Positions 54,555 through 62,616 of a stretch of DNA of 64,000 nucleotides are shown piece after piece (position 1 is the first letter of the stretch; each line of letters starts with the position of its first letter). Location of the stretch: contig NZ_JAQRFI010000016.1 of assembly GCF_028598805.1 (NCBI RefSeq), positions 1-64,000 of the forward strand. The letters are read 5' to 3'. The translations under genes and the position numbers were made by a program. The notes below the pieces were generated by a model. The model saw nothing but the letters and a program-made list of their open reading frames with translations. It had not been told where the DNA came from and made no database searches. The DNA is from Xenorhabdus yunnanensis. Lineage in GTDB: Bacteria; Pseudomonadota; Gammaproteobacteria; Enterobacterales; Enterobacteriaceae.

Positions 54555-55069
54555 AACGGTTGAGCGTATTCCCCATTATCGGCCTGTTATGGATGACTAC
54601 CTGCCAGGCCGAACTGAATGTGATTGCCGATTTAGGCGGCAAAGATGCCTCGCCTTTTTATGAAGGTATTCATGCTCAAGCGGATGCTGTTTCTGCATTA
54701 CCACCCTCTTCTTTACCCGAAAAATCAGGTGAAGCCGCCATGTTACCGGTCAACACACCGGAACTGACACCGGGGAAAGTCATCCGCCGCCCACTGCAAC
54801 TGCCGGGAATTGGGGCGTTATTTCTGATAGGCGATGATCCCGACTCGCGCCAGTGGCTAAGCCAGCATGCTACTATATTGGCAAAATTGCATGCGGTGGG
54901 GCTGGTCGTCAATGTCAGGGAAATGGCGGGCTTACAGGCACTGCGTGCTTTGGCTCCGGGGTTACTTCTGTCACCGGCCTCCGGCACAGAACTGGCCCGC
55001 CGATTGCAACTGCAACATTACCCCGTGTTGATCACCGACACTCAACTTTCTCAGCAGCCCTCACCATGA
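54551..55069 (+). CDS. PFL_4695 family ICE protein (TIGR03765)
   Basis: This 172-aa protein starts MKRLSVFPIIGLLWMTTCQA, a signal peptide with likely cleavage after CQA. The ATG at 54551 overlaps the previous stop. Conserved features are LNVIADLGGKDASPFYEGIH and the C-terminal ARRLQLQHYPVLIT. It is periplasmic and of unknown function, always next to the TraD-type coupling protein gene in this ICE class. The next start overlaps its stop. Confidence 0.83.
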   Translation: MKRLSVFPIIGLLWMTTCQAELNVIADLGGKDASPFYEGIHAQADAVSALPPSSLPEKSGEAAMLPVNTPELTPGKVIRRPLQLPGIGALFLIGDDPDSRQWLSQHATILAKLHAVGLVVNVREMAGLQALRALAPGLLLSPASGTELARRLQLQHYPVLITDTQLSQQPSP

Positions 55070-57129
55070 GCCGCCGTTATGTGGTTGAAGCCCTGCTACG
55101 CCCGGCGGTGGAACTGAATACCGCGGTGGTCTCTGCCGTCGCCGCATTTATCTGCCTCCGGGCACCGTGGGCGATTGCACTTACTCCCTCGGTCAGCTAT
55201 GTGATGGCCGGGAGTTTTACTGTATTAGCGATAATACGCACATGGCAGGGCATTCAGGTTATCCGCTATCGCCGAAATCTGAGCCGTTTACCGCGTTACC
55301 AGATGAGCACCAGACACATTCCCGTCAGTCATCAGCGCTTGTTTCTGGGCCGGGGTTTTCGCTGGCAGCAGAAGCATACCCAGCGTTTGCAGGATACCCG
55401 GCGACCGGAAGTAGAACGATTTGTGCAACCCTCTAAGGTTTATCAGTTTGCCCGTTTACTGGAGCATCGAACCGAATACCGTTGGCCGGCATTGTCAAAT
55501 CTGTTGCGTAAAGATTCCCCGTTAAATCCGGTGCGACCATTGCCTCCGGTTGGGGGCAATCCTATGATCCACGGTATTGAACCGCAGGAAGCCGAAGTGT
55601 TTATGGATCTGCGTGAGCGCGTCGGGCATACCCTGGTAATGGGGACGACTCGCGTGGGAAAAACCCGGCTGGCCGAATTGCTGATAACCCAGGATATCCG
55701 GCGCGGTGAAGTGGTGATTGTCTTTGATCCCAAAGGTGACGCTGACCTGTTAAGACGCATCTGGGCAGAAGCCCACCGGGCAGGCCGTGGCAGTGAACTG
55801 TCCCTCTTTCATCTGGGCTGGCCGGAAATTTCGGCACGTTATAATGCGGTCGGGCGGTTTGGTCGGGTATCGGAAGTTGCTTCCCGTCTGGCGGGGCAAT
55901 TGAGTGGCGAAGGCAACAGTGCGGCGTTCCGGGAGTTTGCCTGGCGGTTCGTCAATATTGTCGCCCGTGCGTTGGTGGCACTGGGGCACCGGCCGGATTA
56001 CACGCTTATCACGCGTTACGTCAATAATATCAGCGAACTGTATCAGCTGTATGCCACTAAAGTGATGGAAGACAGGCAGCCCACCCTGCTGGAACAAATC
56101 AATCAATCCCTTGGCAAGCTGAAAGAAAAAGATATCCCGCGCAATATGCAGGGGCAGCCGGATGCGTTTCGGCTGTGGGCAATGGAAGTCGCGTTGAGTT
56201 CAGACGCGGGTAAACAACTCTACGACCCGATTCTGGACGGGTTACGCTCTGCCGTGCGTTATGACCGCACCTATTTTGATAAAATTGTCGCCTCGTTGCT
56301 GCCCCTGCTGGAAAAACTGACCACGGGAAAAATCTCAGAACTGTTATCACCGGATTATCTCAATATGGCCGATTTACGCCCGATTTTCGATTGGGAACAG
56401 GTGATCCGCAAGAATGGCATTGTCTATATCGGGCTGGATGCGTTGTCTGACAGTGATGTGGCCTCGGCGGTGGGCAACAGCATGTTTGCGGATTTGGTCA
56501 GTGTGGCCGGGCAGATTTATAAATATGGCATGAATGCAGGGTTGCCGGTGCGCCAGGACGGGAAATTGGCGATTAACCTGCATTGTGACGAATTCAATGA
56601 ACTGATGGGGGATGAGTTTATCCCGCTGATCAATAAAGGTGGTGGGGCCGGTATGCAGGTCACTGCCTATACCCAGACCTCCTCGGATATTGAAGCCCGT
56701 ATCGGCAGCCCGGCCAAAACCGCGCAGGTGATTGGTAACTTCAATACCCTGATTATGCTGCGGGTACGGGATAACCGGACGGCAGAGCTGCTCACCAGTC
56801 AGTTGCCCGAAGTGGAAATCTACAGCAAAACGCTGGTCTCAGGGCACACTGATATCGCTGATGTTGAACAGGGGCAGGATTTTACCTCATCCACACAGGA
56901 CAGGGTCGGCACAGTCAAAACGCCGCTGGTGACGCCGGCTGAAATGATTAACCTGCCGAAAGGGCAGGCATTCGCCTTATTGGAGGGCGGGCAGTTGTGG
57001 AAAATTCGCATGCCTCTGCCCACCGGCGATGACAATGATGCCCTGATGCCGGCGAGTTTGCAGAACATCGCTGAGCATATGCGGCGGCACTATCGTACCA
57101 GTGAAAATTGGTGGGAAGAGAAAGGGTGA
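55066..57129 (+). CDS. traD: TraD-type conjugative coupling ATPase (TIGR03743)
   Basis: This 687-aa protein starts MSRRYVVEALLRPAVELNTA; the ATG at 55066 overlaps the preceding stop. Two N-terminal membrane helices cover about residues 18-70. Walker A is GTTRVGKTRL (about 190), and VVIVFDPKGDADL is the Walker B-like segment near it. Further RecA-fold motifs are INLHCDEFNELMGDEFIPLI and TAYTQTSSDIEARIGSPAKT. It is a hexameric inner-membrane pump that brings the relaxase-bound DNA to the type IV secretion channel. It matches the SXT/TOL-subfamily VirD4/TraD proteins in length. Confidence 0.93.
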   Translation: MSRRYVVEALLRPAVELNTAVVSAVAAFICLRAPWAIALTPSVSYVMAGSFTVLAIIRTWQGIQVIRYRRNLSRLPRYQMSTRHIPVSHQRLFLGRGFRWQQKHTQRLQDTRRPEVERFVQPSKVYQFARLLEHRTEYRWPALSNLLRKDSPLNPVRPLPPVGGNPMIHGIEPQEAEVFMDLRERVGHTLVMGTTRVGKTRLAELLITQDIRRGEVVIVFDPKGDADLLRRIWAEAHRAGRGSELSLFHLGWPEISARYNAVGRFGRVSEVASRLAGQLSGEGNSAAFREFAWRFVNIVARALVALGHRPDYTLITRYVNNISELYQLYATKVMEDRQPTLLEQINQSLGKLKEKDIPRNMQGQPDAFRLWAMEVALSSDAGKQLYDPILDGLRSAVRYDRTYFDKIVASLLPLLEKLTTGKISELLSPDYLNMADLRPIFDWEQVIRKNGIVYIGLDALSDSDVASAVGNSMFADLVSVAGQIYKYGMNAGLPVRQDGKLAINLHCDEFNELMGDEFIPLINKGGGAGMQVTAYTQTSSDIEARIGSPAKTAQVIGNFNTLIMLRVRDNRTAELLTSQLPEVEIYSKTLVSGHTDIADVEQGQDFTSSTQDRVGTVKTPLVTPAEMINLPKGQAFALLEGGQLWKIRMPLPTGDDNDALMPASLQNIAEHMRRHYRTSENWWEEKG

Positions 57130-57138
57130 TTTCACGTC

Positions 57139-57897
57139 ATGGCACCGTCAGAAAACCTATCCCGTCAGCCTTCCCAACCACCCCGTAAGCATGGGTTGCT
57201 ATATCGTGTGTTATGGGAATGGCCGTGGCAGCTCATTGGCTTTATTGTGATGTCGTGGCTGTTCAGTCTGTTACTGGAATACCTTGGTATGGCTTTTTTC
57301 TGGCCGGATGAGGGGGCTGCTCACAGCCAGACGATGATGAAAACCGAGCTGCAATTTTTATCCACGGAATTTACCCGGAGTCTGTTGTTGTCAGAACCTT
57401 CACAAACGGTTTCTGATTGGCTGGTACAGACCTATCAATGGCTGTTTGTTGACAGTGGTTTTATGTACTGGATACAGGGACAATCGCACTCTCAGCTTAA
57501 TAGCCGCAATGATTTTATGCGTGAATTCAATACGGTATTACATAGCATATCGGGTTATTTGCGGGAATATGCGCTGGCTACCGTGTTTATCACGATGGTG
57601 ACGCTGATCCGGCTGGCGATTCTGGTGCTGTCCGTTCCGCTGTTTGTGATGGTGTTTTTGGTCGCGCTGGTTGACGGGCTGGGGCGACGGGACTTACGCC
57701 GGTATGGCGCAGGCTATGAATCGAGTTTTGTTTACCATCATGCTAAGCGGGGCATTAAACCTGCCTGCATCATTCCCTGTGTGCTGTATTTATCGTGGCC
57801 GGATGTGATGCACCCTACCGTGATATTGCTGCCAGCGGCACTGTTGCTGGGGATGGCGGTGGTGATCACCACATCAATGTTTAAAAAGTATTTATAG
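57139..57897 (+). CDS. TIGR03747 family ICE membrane protein
   Basis: This 252-aa protein starts MAPSENLSRQPSQPPRKHGL. There are four or five membrane segments: about 32-52 (LIGFIVMSWLFSLLLEYLGM), 155-190 (two close helices around LAILVLSVPLFVMVFLVALV) and near the C-terminus (VILLPAALLLGMAVVITTSM). GLGRRDLRRYGAGYESSFVY is a conserved loop. It belongs to the ICE transfer set directly after traD. The function is unknown. Confidence 0.85.
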   Translation: MAPSENLSRQPSQPPRKHGLLYRVLWEWPWQLIGFIVMSWLFSLLLEYLGMAFFWPDEGAAHSQTMMKTELQFLSTEFTRSLLLSEPSQTVSDWLVQTYQWLFVDSGFMYWIQGQSHSQLNSRNDFMREFNTVLHSISGYLREYALATVFITMVTLIRLAILVLSVPLFVMVFLVALVDGLGRRDLRRYGAGYESSFVYHHAKRGIKPACIIPCVLYLSWPDVMHPTVILLPAALLLGMAVVITTSMFKKYL

Positions 57898-57911
57898 CGC
57901 ACGACGCTGTA

Positions 57912-57950
57912 CGATGGCATACAAAACGGGTTTTGTTTTGTATGCCATCG
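57912..57950 (+). terminator. 16-bp hairpin after the TIGR03747 gene
   Basis: CGATGGCATACAAAAC (57912-57927) pairs perfectly with GTTTTGTATGCCATCG (57935-57950) around GGGTTTT. It lies 15 bp after the stop. With only a weak U-tract it may act in both directions, separating the traD operon from the cargo that follows. Confidence 0.65.
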
Positions 57951-57989
57951 TCAGCAGACAAGCCGCACCGCGGCGCGTCAGTCTGGCAG

Positions 57990-58112
57990 TCAAAGACTGC
58001 TTTCAACCATCGCAATGATGATGGCAGAAAGTTCGATTTCTGCTTGAGTTGCAGTGATATCGCCGTTAGCTGCTGCATAGGATAAAGTTACTGTGGTTCC
58101 CAGTATTGCCAT
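57990..58112 (-). CDS. Possible 40-aa protein
   Basis: The minus strand reads MAILGTTVTLSYAAANGDIT, then ATQAEIELSAIII, ending VESSL. The codon pattern and amphipathic helix look coding-like. No good ribosome-binding site precedes the ATG (CAGCCCCT). No family is recognised. Confidence 0.3.
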   Translation of the reverse strand: MAILGTTVTLSYAAANGDITATQAEIELSAIIIAMVESSL

Positions 58113-58485
58113 AGGGGCTGTTAATTTACACAGATATTATTTTTTGTGATGAATGATAGGCAATCAGGGGAGGGGGGTAAGCTGAAACCGTCCATCCATT
58201 TTCATTTTATCATATTTATCACTTAATGATTCAACAGTGCGGTATTTGTTAACATGGTTGTCAGATTTTTCTTTGATTTTTTCGCAAAAAAAGTAAATTT
58301 TTGCGTGAATCCCCCCAATAATCAATCCTGAAATCCATAGGATATATATTGTTAATTTGGTTGTTCAAAACATTTTATATCCAAGGCCTCAAAAAAGATT
58401 AAGGCTCATCAAATTATAATATTACTATTTGAAATAATTAAGTTATTTTTCTTCTCGATAAAATAATACTCACACACAATATTGG
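58113..58485. other. AT-rich region before the methyltransferase gene
   Basis: About 370 bp without a gene. It holds A/T tracts and GGGGAGGGGGGTAAG-like purine runs near 58170. It presumably includes the promoter of the methyltransferase gene. No clear repeat is seen. Confidence 0.45.
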
Positions 58486-59289
58486 ATGTTACTTATGCCA
58501 AATTATAGATTAGATAATTCTTATAAACAGGCTAGCCATCGTTTATCGTTATTAGAACAACAATTAGATCCCCTGACTCAGCGTCGTATAAAAATGCTCG
58601 ACCTTGGCCAAGGCTCTCGTTGTCTGGAGATTGGCGCTGGAAATGGTTCAATAGCTAAATGGTTATGTAAGTATGTTGGAGCTAGCGGCAGTGTGGTGGC
58701 AACGGATATCAATACAACATTACTCGATCATATCGAGCTCCCAAATCTTGAAGTATGGGAGCATGATATTCTAAAGTCGGCGCTACCATGCTCATCGTTT
58801 GATTTTATCCATGCTCGTTGGGTTCTTTATCATTTACCATCAAATCTGGAATGTATTATTCAACGGATGATTGATGCGCTTCGTCCTTCTGGAATATTAC
58901 TATTAGAAGATGTTGACTTTTTCCCAATAAATACTTCGTCATCTGCTGTATATCGTGAGTTCATGACAGCTTTAGTTAATTCAGTCGCCACACCATCCGG
59001 AAGAGACGGCTTCTGGATGCGTAACCTACCAGAAATTATTGCCACAACGGAACTGACGCAAGTTGGAGGAGAAGGCGAATTTCCTGTCATTCAAGGTGGG
59101 GGGGCGGCAGCGAAATTCTTTGAATTAACTGCGGAACAAATACGTGAAAAAATGCTGACAGAATCATCATTATCTTTGGACATGTTTGAACAGGGTTTAC
59201 AGCTACTCAACTCACCTGATTTTTGGGCATTTGGAGGGGGGAATATCGCCGTCTGGGGGAGGAAAAAAACCAACACGTTACATGCGTGA
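58486..59289 (+). CDS. SAM-dependent methyltransferase, cargo gene
   Basis: This 267-aa class I methyltransferase. SAM-binding motif I is LEIGAGNGS (about residue 47). VVATDIN gives the acidic residue for the ribose, and SFDFIHARWVLYHL is motif IV. LRPSGILLLEDVDF gives the next strand. Start codons at 58486 or 58495 are both possible; neither has a strong ribosome-binding site. It is more AT-rich than the ICE backbone and sits in the gap between traD and RAQPRD genes, so it is likely cargo. Substrate unknown; small-molecule methylation is more likely than nucleic acid (no target-recognition domain). Confidence 0.8.
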   Translation: MLLMPNYRLDNSYKQASHRLSLLEQQLDPLTQRRIKMLDLGQGSRCLEIGAGNGSIAKWLCKYVGASGSVVATDINTTLLDHIELPNLEVWEHDILKSALPCSSFDFIHARWVLYHLPSNLECIIQRMIDALRPSGILLLEDVDFFPINTSSSAVYREFMTALVNSVATPSGRDGFWMRNLPEIIATTELTQVGGEGEFPVIQGGGAAAKFFELTAEQIREKMLTESSLSLDMFEQGLQLLNSPDFWAFGGGNIAVWGRKKTNTLHA

Positions 59290-59714
59290 CCATTTTTCAA
59301 AATGCAAGGCTTCAGTCTATCACTGGAGGTTGGAGGTTAGTCTTTGGCTAAGTAAATTCAATAGGCAGATCAATTATTTTCAAGACAATCGTCATTATGC
59401 CTTTCATTAGTGAAGAGAAAGAGATAGCCCCAGATGCTATGTACGAAGCCTTAAATTAGGCATCTAAAATCTTTGGACAATTTTAGCTTACAATCCTTAT
59501 CAGCAAAAACAAAAAAGGTTTAAATCTTATAAATGACTTGAGCGAGTTTTATTTTGCATTTGATGAAAGTCTGGGGGATCCCAATATAGGCGGGAATGGT
59601 GTAGCTCAAATAGATTTGTTAACAAACAAGAGCCATTGGGCTTGTGGGTGATAATGACTATATCGGCAGTTATTTGATTATATTATTAACCCGCGGCAAT
59701 TTTTATCATTAAAA
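59290..59714. other. Region with gene relics
   Basis: No intact gene. From about 59523 to 59652 the plus strand reads coherently (FYFAFDESLGDPNIGGN, then GVAQIDLLTNKSHWACG) to a stop, like the C-terminal part of a small acidic cytoplasmic protein. The upstream part is broken by stops. A shorter relic (MPFISEEKEIAPDAMYEALN) ends near 59459. These look like decayed cargo genes. Confidence 0.4.
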
Positions 59715-59755
59715 ATCCAGATTTGATGTCGCAAAAAAACGCATCAAATCTGGAT
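59715..59755 (-). terminator. Intrinsic terminator of the DUF5710 gene
   Basis: A 14-bp perfect stem, ATCCAGATTTGATG (59715-59728) and CATCAAATCTGGAT (59742-59755). On the minus strand it is followed by a T-run (ATTTTTAATGA). It lies 12 bp beyond the minus-strand stop at 59768. Confidence 0.7.
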
Positions 59756-59767
59756 GTTAAGACTGAA

Positions 59768-60460
59768 TTAATGGCAATATCTGGATGGATTGTTAACCAC
59801 CTGCGTCATCGACTCAAACCAGTCACAGGCCTGACTGGTCCGGTTGCTTCCCTTTGGATTGAAACAGTAATGTTCGTGCGAAGTATCTTCACAATACCCC
59901 ACAAATGGCTGGTCAATACGGTGCAGCTGAATAGCTGCCGCCTGCTCTTTGGAAGTCGGGAAAAATGCGCCGCCGACTTCCGCAAACATATCGGTATCGT
60001 CCTGTTGTGCGCCACAGTGTTCGCAGTGGTTTATCCAGTGCTGTCGGTGCAGCCGTTGGCTGACAGCTTTGCGCAACGTGTGATGAAAGCCGGGCAGCAC
60101 ATTACGAACGATAGCCGGGATATCAGCGATATAAAACAAAAATGCCGGGCTATCCTGCTCGGTATAGTCTATTTCCGTGCCGGGTTCATCGTCGCTGTCG
60201 GCTTCCAGTAGCTGGTGTCCGGCAGGCAGCATAAACGCGGTGACGGTGGTGTCTTCATGGCAGTGCGGGCACGCAGTCCGGGTTTGCGCGAGATACCAGT
60301 ATTCCGCATGGACATTGTAGAACGGCAGCCATTGCATAAATGGCTCCGGGTCAAAACTGTTGTCGATATACCAGATTTGGGCGGCCGCATCCCAGTGTGC
60401 CCCCAACTTGCGTACCTTCTCATAGTCATCATCGGGGACGTGTAAATCAATCCGCAGCAT
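59768..60460 (-). CDS. DUF5710 domain protein
   Basis: This 230-aa protein starts MLRIDLHVPDDDYEKVRKLG. GGGAGCAAGCA precedes this ATG, so I prefer it to a longer frame. The N-terminal ~45 residues (VPDDDYEKVRKLGAHWDAAA, IWYID) are DUF5710, a small domain common on plasmids and ICEs. Two Cys/His clusters follow (TACPHCHEDT and INHCEHCGAQ), likely zinc-binding. The C-terminus is Cys/His-rich too. Function unknown; cytoplasmic. It is transcribed against the transfer genes, divergently from the RAQPRD operon. Confidence 0.78.
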   Translation of the reverse strand: MLRIDLHVPDDDYEKVRKLGAHWDAAAQIWYIDNSFDPEPFMQWLPFYNVHAEYWYLAQTRTACPHCHEDTTVTAFMLPAGHQLLEADSDDEPGTEIDYTEQDSPAFLFYIADIPAIVRNVLPGFHHTLRKAVSQRLHRQHWINHCEHCGAQQDDTDMFAEVGGAFFPTSKEQAAAIQLHRIDQPFVGYCEDTSHEHYCFNPKGSNRTSQACDWFESMTQVVNNPSRYCH

Positions 60461-60611
60461 ATTGCTTGCTCCCTTCATTGATCAGTGTTGGCTGAATAAA
60501 TTAGTCAGACTATTTAGCTAATTTTCACCAAAGCATAAAGAGTTTATTGCTGACCGGCAGTAAAAAACCCCGCATTCTCGCACCCTGAAATCCATGACGA
60601 GGGGAGTTTTT

Positions 60612-60944
60612 ATGTGTGGTTGCTTTTCTTCAATATCCAGTGCGGCCTGTCTGCTGGGATTAACCGTGTTGTGTGTACCGCTGGCTCAGGCGGCTGAGAA
60701 AGATGAGCTGGCCAGTGCCAAACATCTGATTGAGCAGGTACAGATGGCACTGGAGCGCGCCAGTATCGCCGAAAAACAACTTGACCTGTCAGAACTTCCT
60801 CGTTATCACTTTGATTATTCACGCATCAGGGCTGATCTCAACACCCTCAAAGCCGGTATCGATCACTACTTAATGCCTTCCCGCGATCAGCCCCGTTATC
60901 CCGTACCCATCTCCGGCGATTACCGTCAGGAACATCCGCAATGA
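60612..60944 (+). CDS. RAQPRD family ICE protein (TIGR01690)
   Basis: This 110-aa protein starts MCGCFSSISSAACLLGLTVL. The ATG at 60612 follows GGGGAGTTTTT; an ATG six codons earlier is possible. A signal peptide ends near LAQAA. The mature protein is helical with RIRADLNTLKAGIDHYL, then PSRDQPRYPVPISGDY, which corresponds to the family's RAQPRD signature region. It is a periplasmic component at the head of the pilus/transfer gene block. The next gene overlaps by ATGA. Confidence 0.85.
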   Translation: MCGCFSSISSAACLLGLTVLCVPLAQAAEKDELASAKHLIEQVQMALERASIAEKQLDLSELPRYHFDYSRIRADLNTLKAGIDHYLMPSRDQPRYPVPISGDYRQEHPQ

Positions 60945-61177
60945 CCCCGGCACAACGCAATGCCTTTGAAGTGGCCTCAGGACACTTTGATGTCACTTTT
61001 TTGTATTTGGTGTGTGTCGGCTTTTTCCTGGCCACGTTGTTTCTGTGGGCCGCCTGGGCTGTGGTGGATGTCTGGAACGGCTGGGCGAATGAAAAAGTAC
61101 GTAATCAGACCCTCAGCCAGTTTGCCATCCGGACCGCGGTATTGCTGGTCGTGGCTGTCTGGATGTTTGCCAGTTAG
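60941..61177 (+). CDS. TIGR03758 family ICE membrane protein
   Basis: This 78-aa protein starts MTPAQRNAFEVASGHFDVTF. It has two membrane segments (about 20-40, LYLVCVGFFLATLFLWAAWA; and 58-76, AIRTAVLLVVAVWMF) joined by a short polar loop (VDVWNGWANEKVRNQTLS). It is part of the ICE mating-pair formation genes. The start overlaps the RAQPRD stop. Confidence 0.85.
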   Translation: MTPAQRNAFEVASGHFDVTFLYLVCVGFFLATLFLWAAWAVVDVWNGWANEKVRNQTLSQFAIRTAVLLVVAVWMFAS

Positions 61178-61218
61178 TGCAATGTGCAATAAACACAATG
61201 AAAAGGAATAGATGGAAC

Positions 61219-61596
61219 ATGAAGCACATTTTTAAATTCTGTTGCTGTATCAGAACAAACCTAATGACACGGGTTAGTACACTCATGCTGTTATTTGGGC
61301 TTTCCTGTGAATCAGCCTGAGCCGATTTACCGGCTATCGAACCGCCCAAAAGTGGTGGCGGAGGCGGATTGCTGGGGCAGGCGAAAGGGTACGCGCAGGA
61401 TGGCATTGTGATTGGCGGGTTGATCCTCTCGGCAGTGGCGTTCTTTAAGGTCGCCTCGGCCACCGTCGAAACCTTTTCCGAAGTGCGGGATGGCAAATCG
61501 ACCTGGACCCAATTTGGTGCCATCGTTGTGGTCGGCGTGGTGCTGTTGGTTGCCGTGATTTGGTTGCTGTCGAAATCGGCCAGCATTATCTTTTAA
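61219..61596 (+). pseudogene. TIGR03745 family ICE membrane protein with opal codon
   Basis: The ATG at 61219 (MKHIFKFCCCIRTNLMTRVS) begins a signal peptide that ends near SCESA. A TGA stands at 61318-61320 where Trp would give ESAWADLPAIEPP. The same frame continues as ADLPAIEPPKSGGGGGLLGQ, then two hydrophobic segments (IVIGGLILSAVAFFKV; FGAIVVVGVVLLVAVIWLLS) to 61596. Family members are small pilin-like subunits processed after the signal peptide. Unless the stop is read through, only a short peptide is made. The rest of the protein has no ATG suited for a restart with a signal peptide. Confidence 0.85.
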
Positions 61597-61606
61597 GGTG
61601 ATCACC

Positions 61607-61963
61607 ATGCAGACGATCACTTTCTTACCTGACCGTTTAAACGCCGAACCGGTGGTATTTCGCGGGTTCACCACGCCTGAGATGGGACTGGCCGCACTGG
61701 CTGGGGTCATGCTCGGACTGGCAGTCAGTATTCCCCTGCTCCCATTAGCCGGTTGGGTCATGCTCCCGACCGGCATGTTGGTCATGCCCTTGTTACTGGT
61801 AAGCTTTGGCGGGCGTTGGCTCGCACACCTCAAGCGTGGCAAGCCGGAAAATTATATCTGGCTGAAGCTGGCAGAGAAAAAACGCCGACTGGGTATCGGT
61901 GATCCGGCCTTGATTATTGCCGCTCAGGGCTGGTCGTTGCGCCGTAGCAGGAGCCTGCGATGA
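61607..61963 (+). CDS. TIGR03750 family conjugal transfer protein
   Basis: This 118-aa protein starts MQTITFLPDRLNAEPVVFRG. AAGGTGATCACC precedes the ATG. Two membrane helices lie at about 25-70 (MGLAALAGVMLGLAVSIPLL; GWVMLPTGMLVMPLLLVSFG). The C-terminus has the conserved basic segment RWLAHLKRGKPENYIWLKLA. It resembles TraL-like inner-membrane components that recruit pilin to the type IV machinery. It overlaps the next gene by 4 bp. Confidence 0.87.
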   Translation: MQTITFLPDRLNAEPVVFRGFTTPEMGLAALAGVMLGLAVSIPLLPLAGWVMLPTGMLVMPLLLVSFGGRWLAHLKRGKPENYIWLKLAEKKRRLGIGDPALIIAAQGWSLRRSRSLR

Positions 61964-62616
61964 GCCGGTTTCGTCATGCGGTGAAAAATCGGGATCAGCA
62001 TATTCTGACCCTGCGAGTGGCGTGCGGTATTTTGGTGTTGGTATTGCTGCTGACCCTGAGCGGCTGGATGGCTTCACCGCGTAATCTCACCATCCATAAT
62101 CCGCCGGACTTACGCACTGGCAGTACGCGTCCGTGGTGGGAAGTGCCTGCCCCCAGTGTCTACAGCTTTGCCTTTTATATTTTCCAGCAACTGAATGCCT
62201 GGCCGAAAAATGGCGCACAGGACTATCCGGCCAAAATTGACGCCTTATCCCCTTATCTGACGCCGGCGTGTCAGGATTTTCTATGGGAAGATGCCAAAAC
62301 CCGTGCCGACAGTGGCGAGCTGCTTGATCGGGTGCGCGTGGTGTATGAAATTCCCGGCCGGGGCTATGGGACGCGGAGTGTGACGGTACATGGCCGGGAT
62401 AACTGGGTAGTCCGGCTGGATTTGGTGGCGGATGAATATTATCACGCCGAATCGGTCAAACGGGCGCTGGTGCGCTATCCGCTGAAAGTGGTGCGCTGGG
62501 AGGGCGATGCCGAGCGTAATCCGTTCGGGTTGGCACTGGATTGTTACGATGGAATGCCACAGCGGCTGGAGGCAATACCACAACTGTCGGAAGAGAAAAA
62601 GGGCGTATTTCAATGA
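61960..62616 (+). CDS. PFL_4703 family ICE protein (TIGR03746)
   Basis: This 218-aa protein starts MSRFRHAVKNRDQHILTLRV. One membrane helix (about 20-40, VACGILVLVLLLTLSGWMAS) is followed by a periplasmic domain with PSVYSFAFYIFQQLNAWPKN and TPACQDFL. It is the equivalent of TraE/VirB8-like inner-membrane scaffold proteins of type IV secretion (inference from topology and position). It is coupled to its neighbours by ATGA overlaps. Confidence 0.87.
   Translation: MSRFRHAVKNRDQHILTLRVACGILVLVLLLTLSGWMASPRNLTIHNPPDLRTGSTRPWWEVPAPSVYSFAFYIFQQLNAWPKNGAQDYPAKIDALSPYLTPACQDFLWEDAKTRADSGELLDRVRVVYEIPGRGYGTRSVTVHGRDNWVVRLDLVADEYYHAESVKRALVRYPLKVVRWEGDAERNPFGLALDCYDGMPQRLEAIPQLSEEKKGVFQ

Noticed and set aside
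54853-55065. N-terminal extension of the TraD frame
   Set aside because: The ATG at 55066 overlaps the preceding stop in the same way as its neighbours, and the extension lies inside the PFL_4695 gene without a start signal.
59723-60211. 162-aa plus-strand frame over the DUF5710 gene
   Set aside because: The minus strand carries recognisable DUF5710 and Cys-cluster sequence; this frame has no such support.
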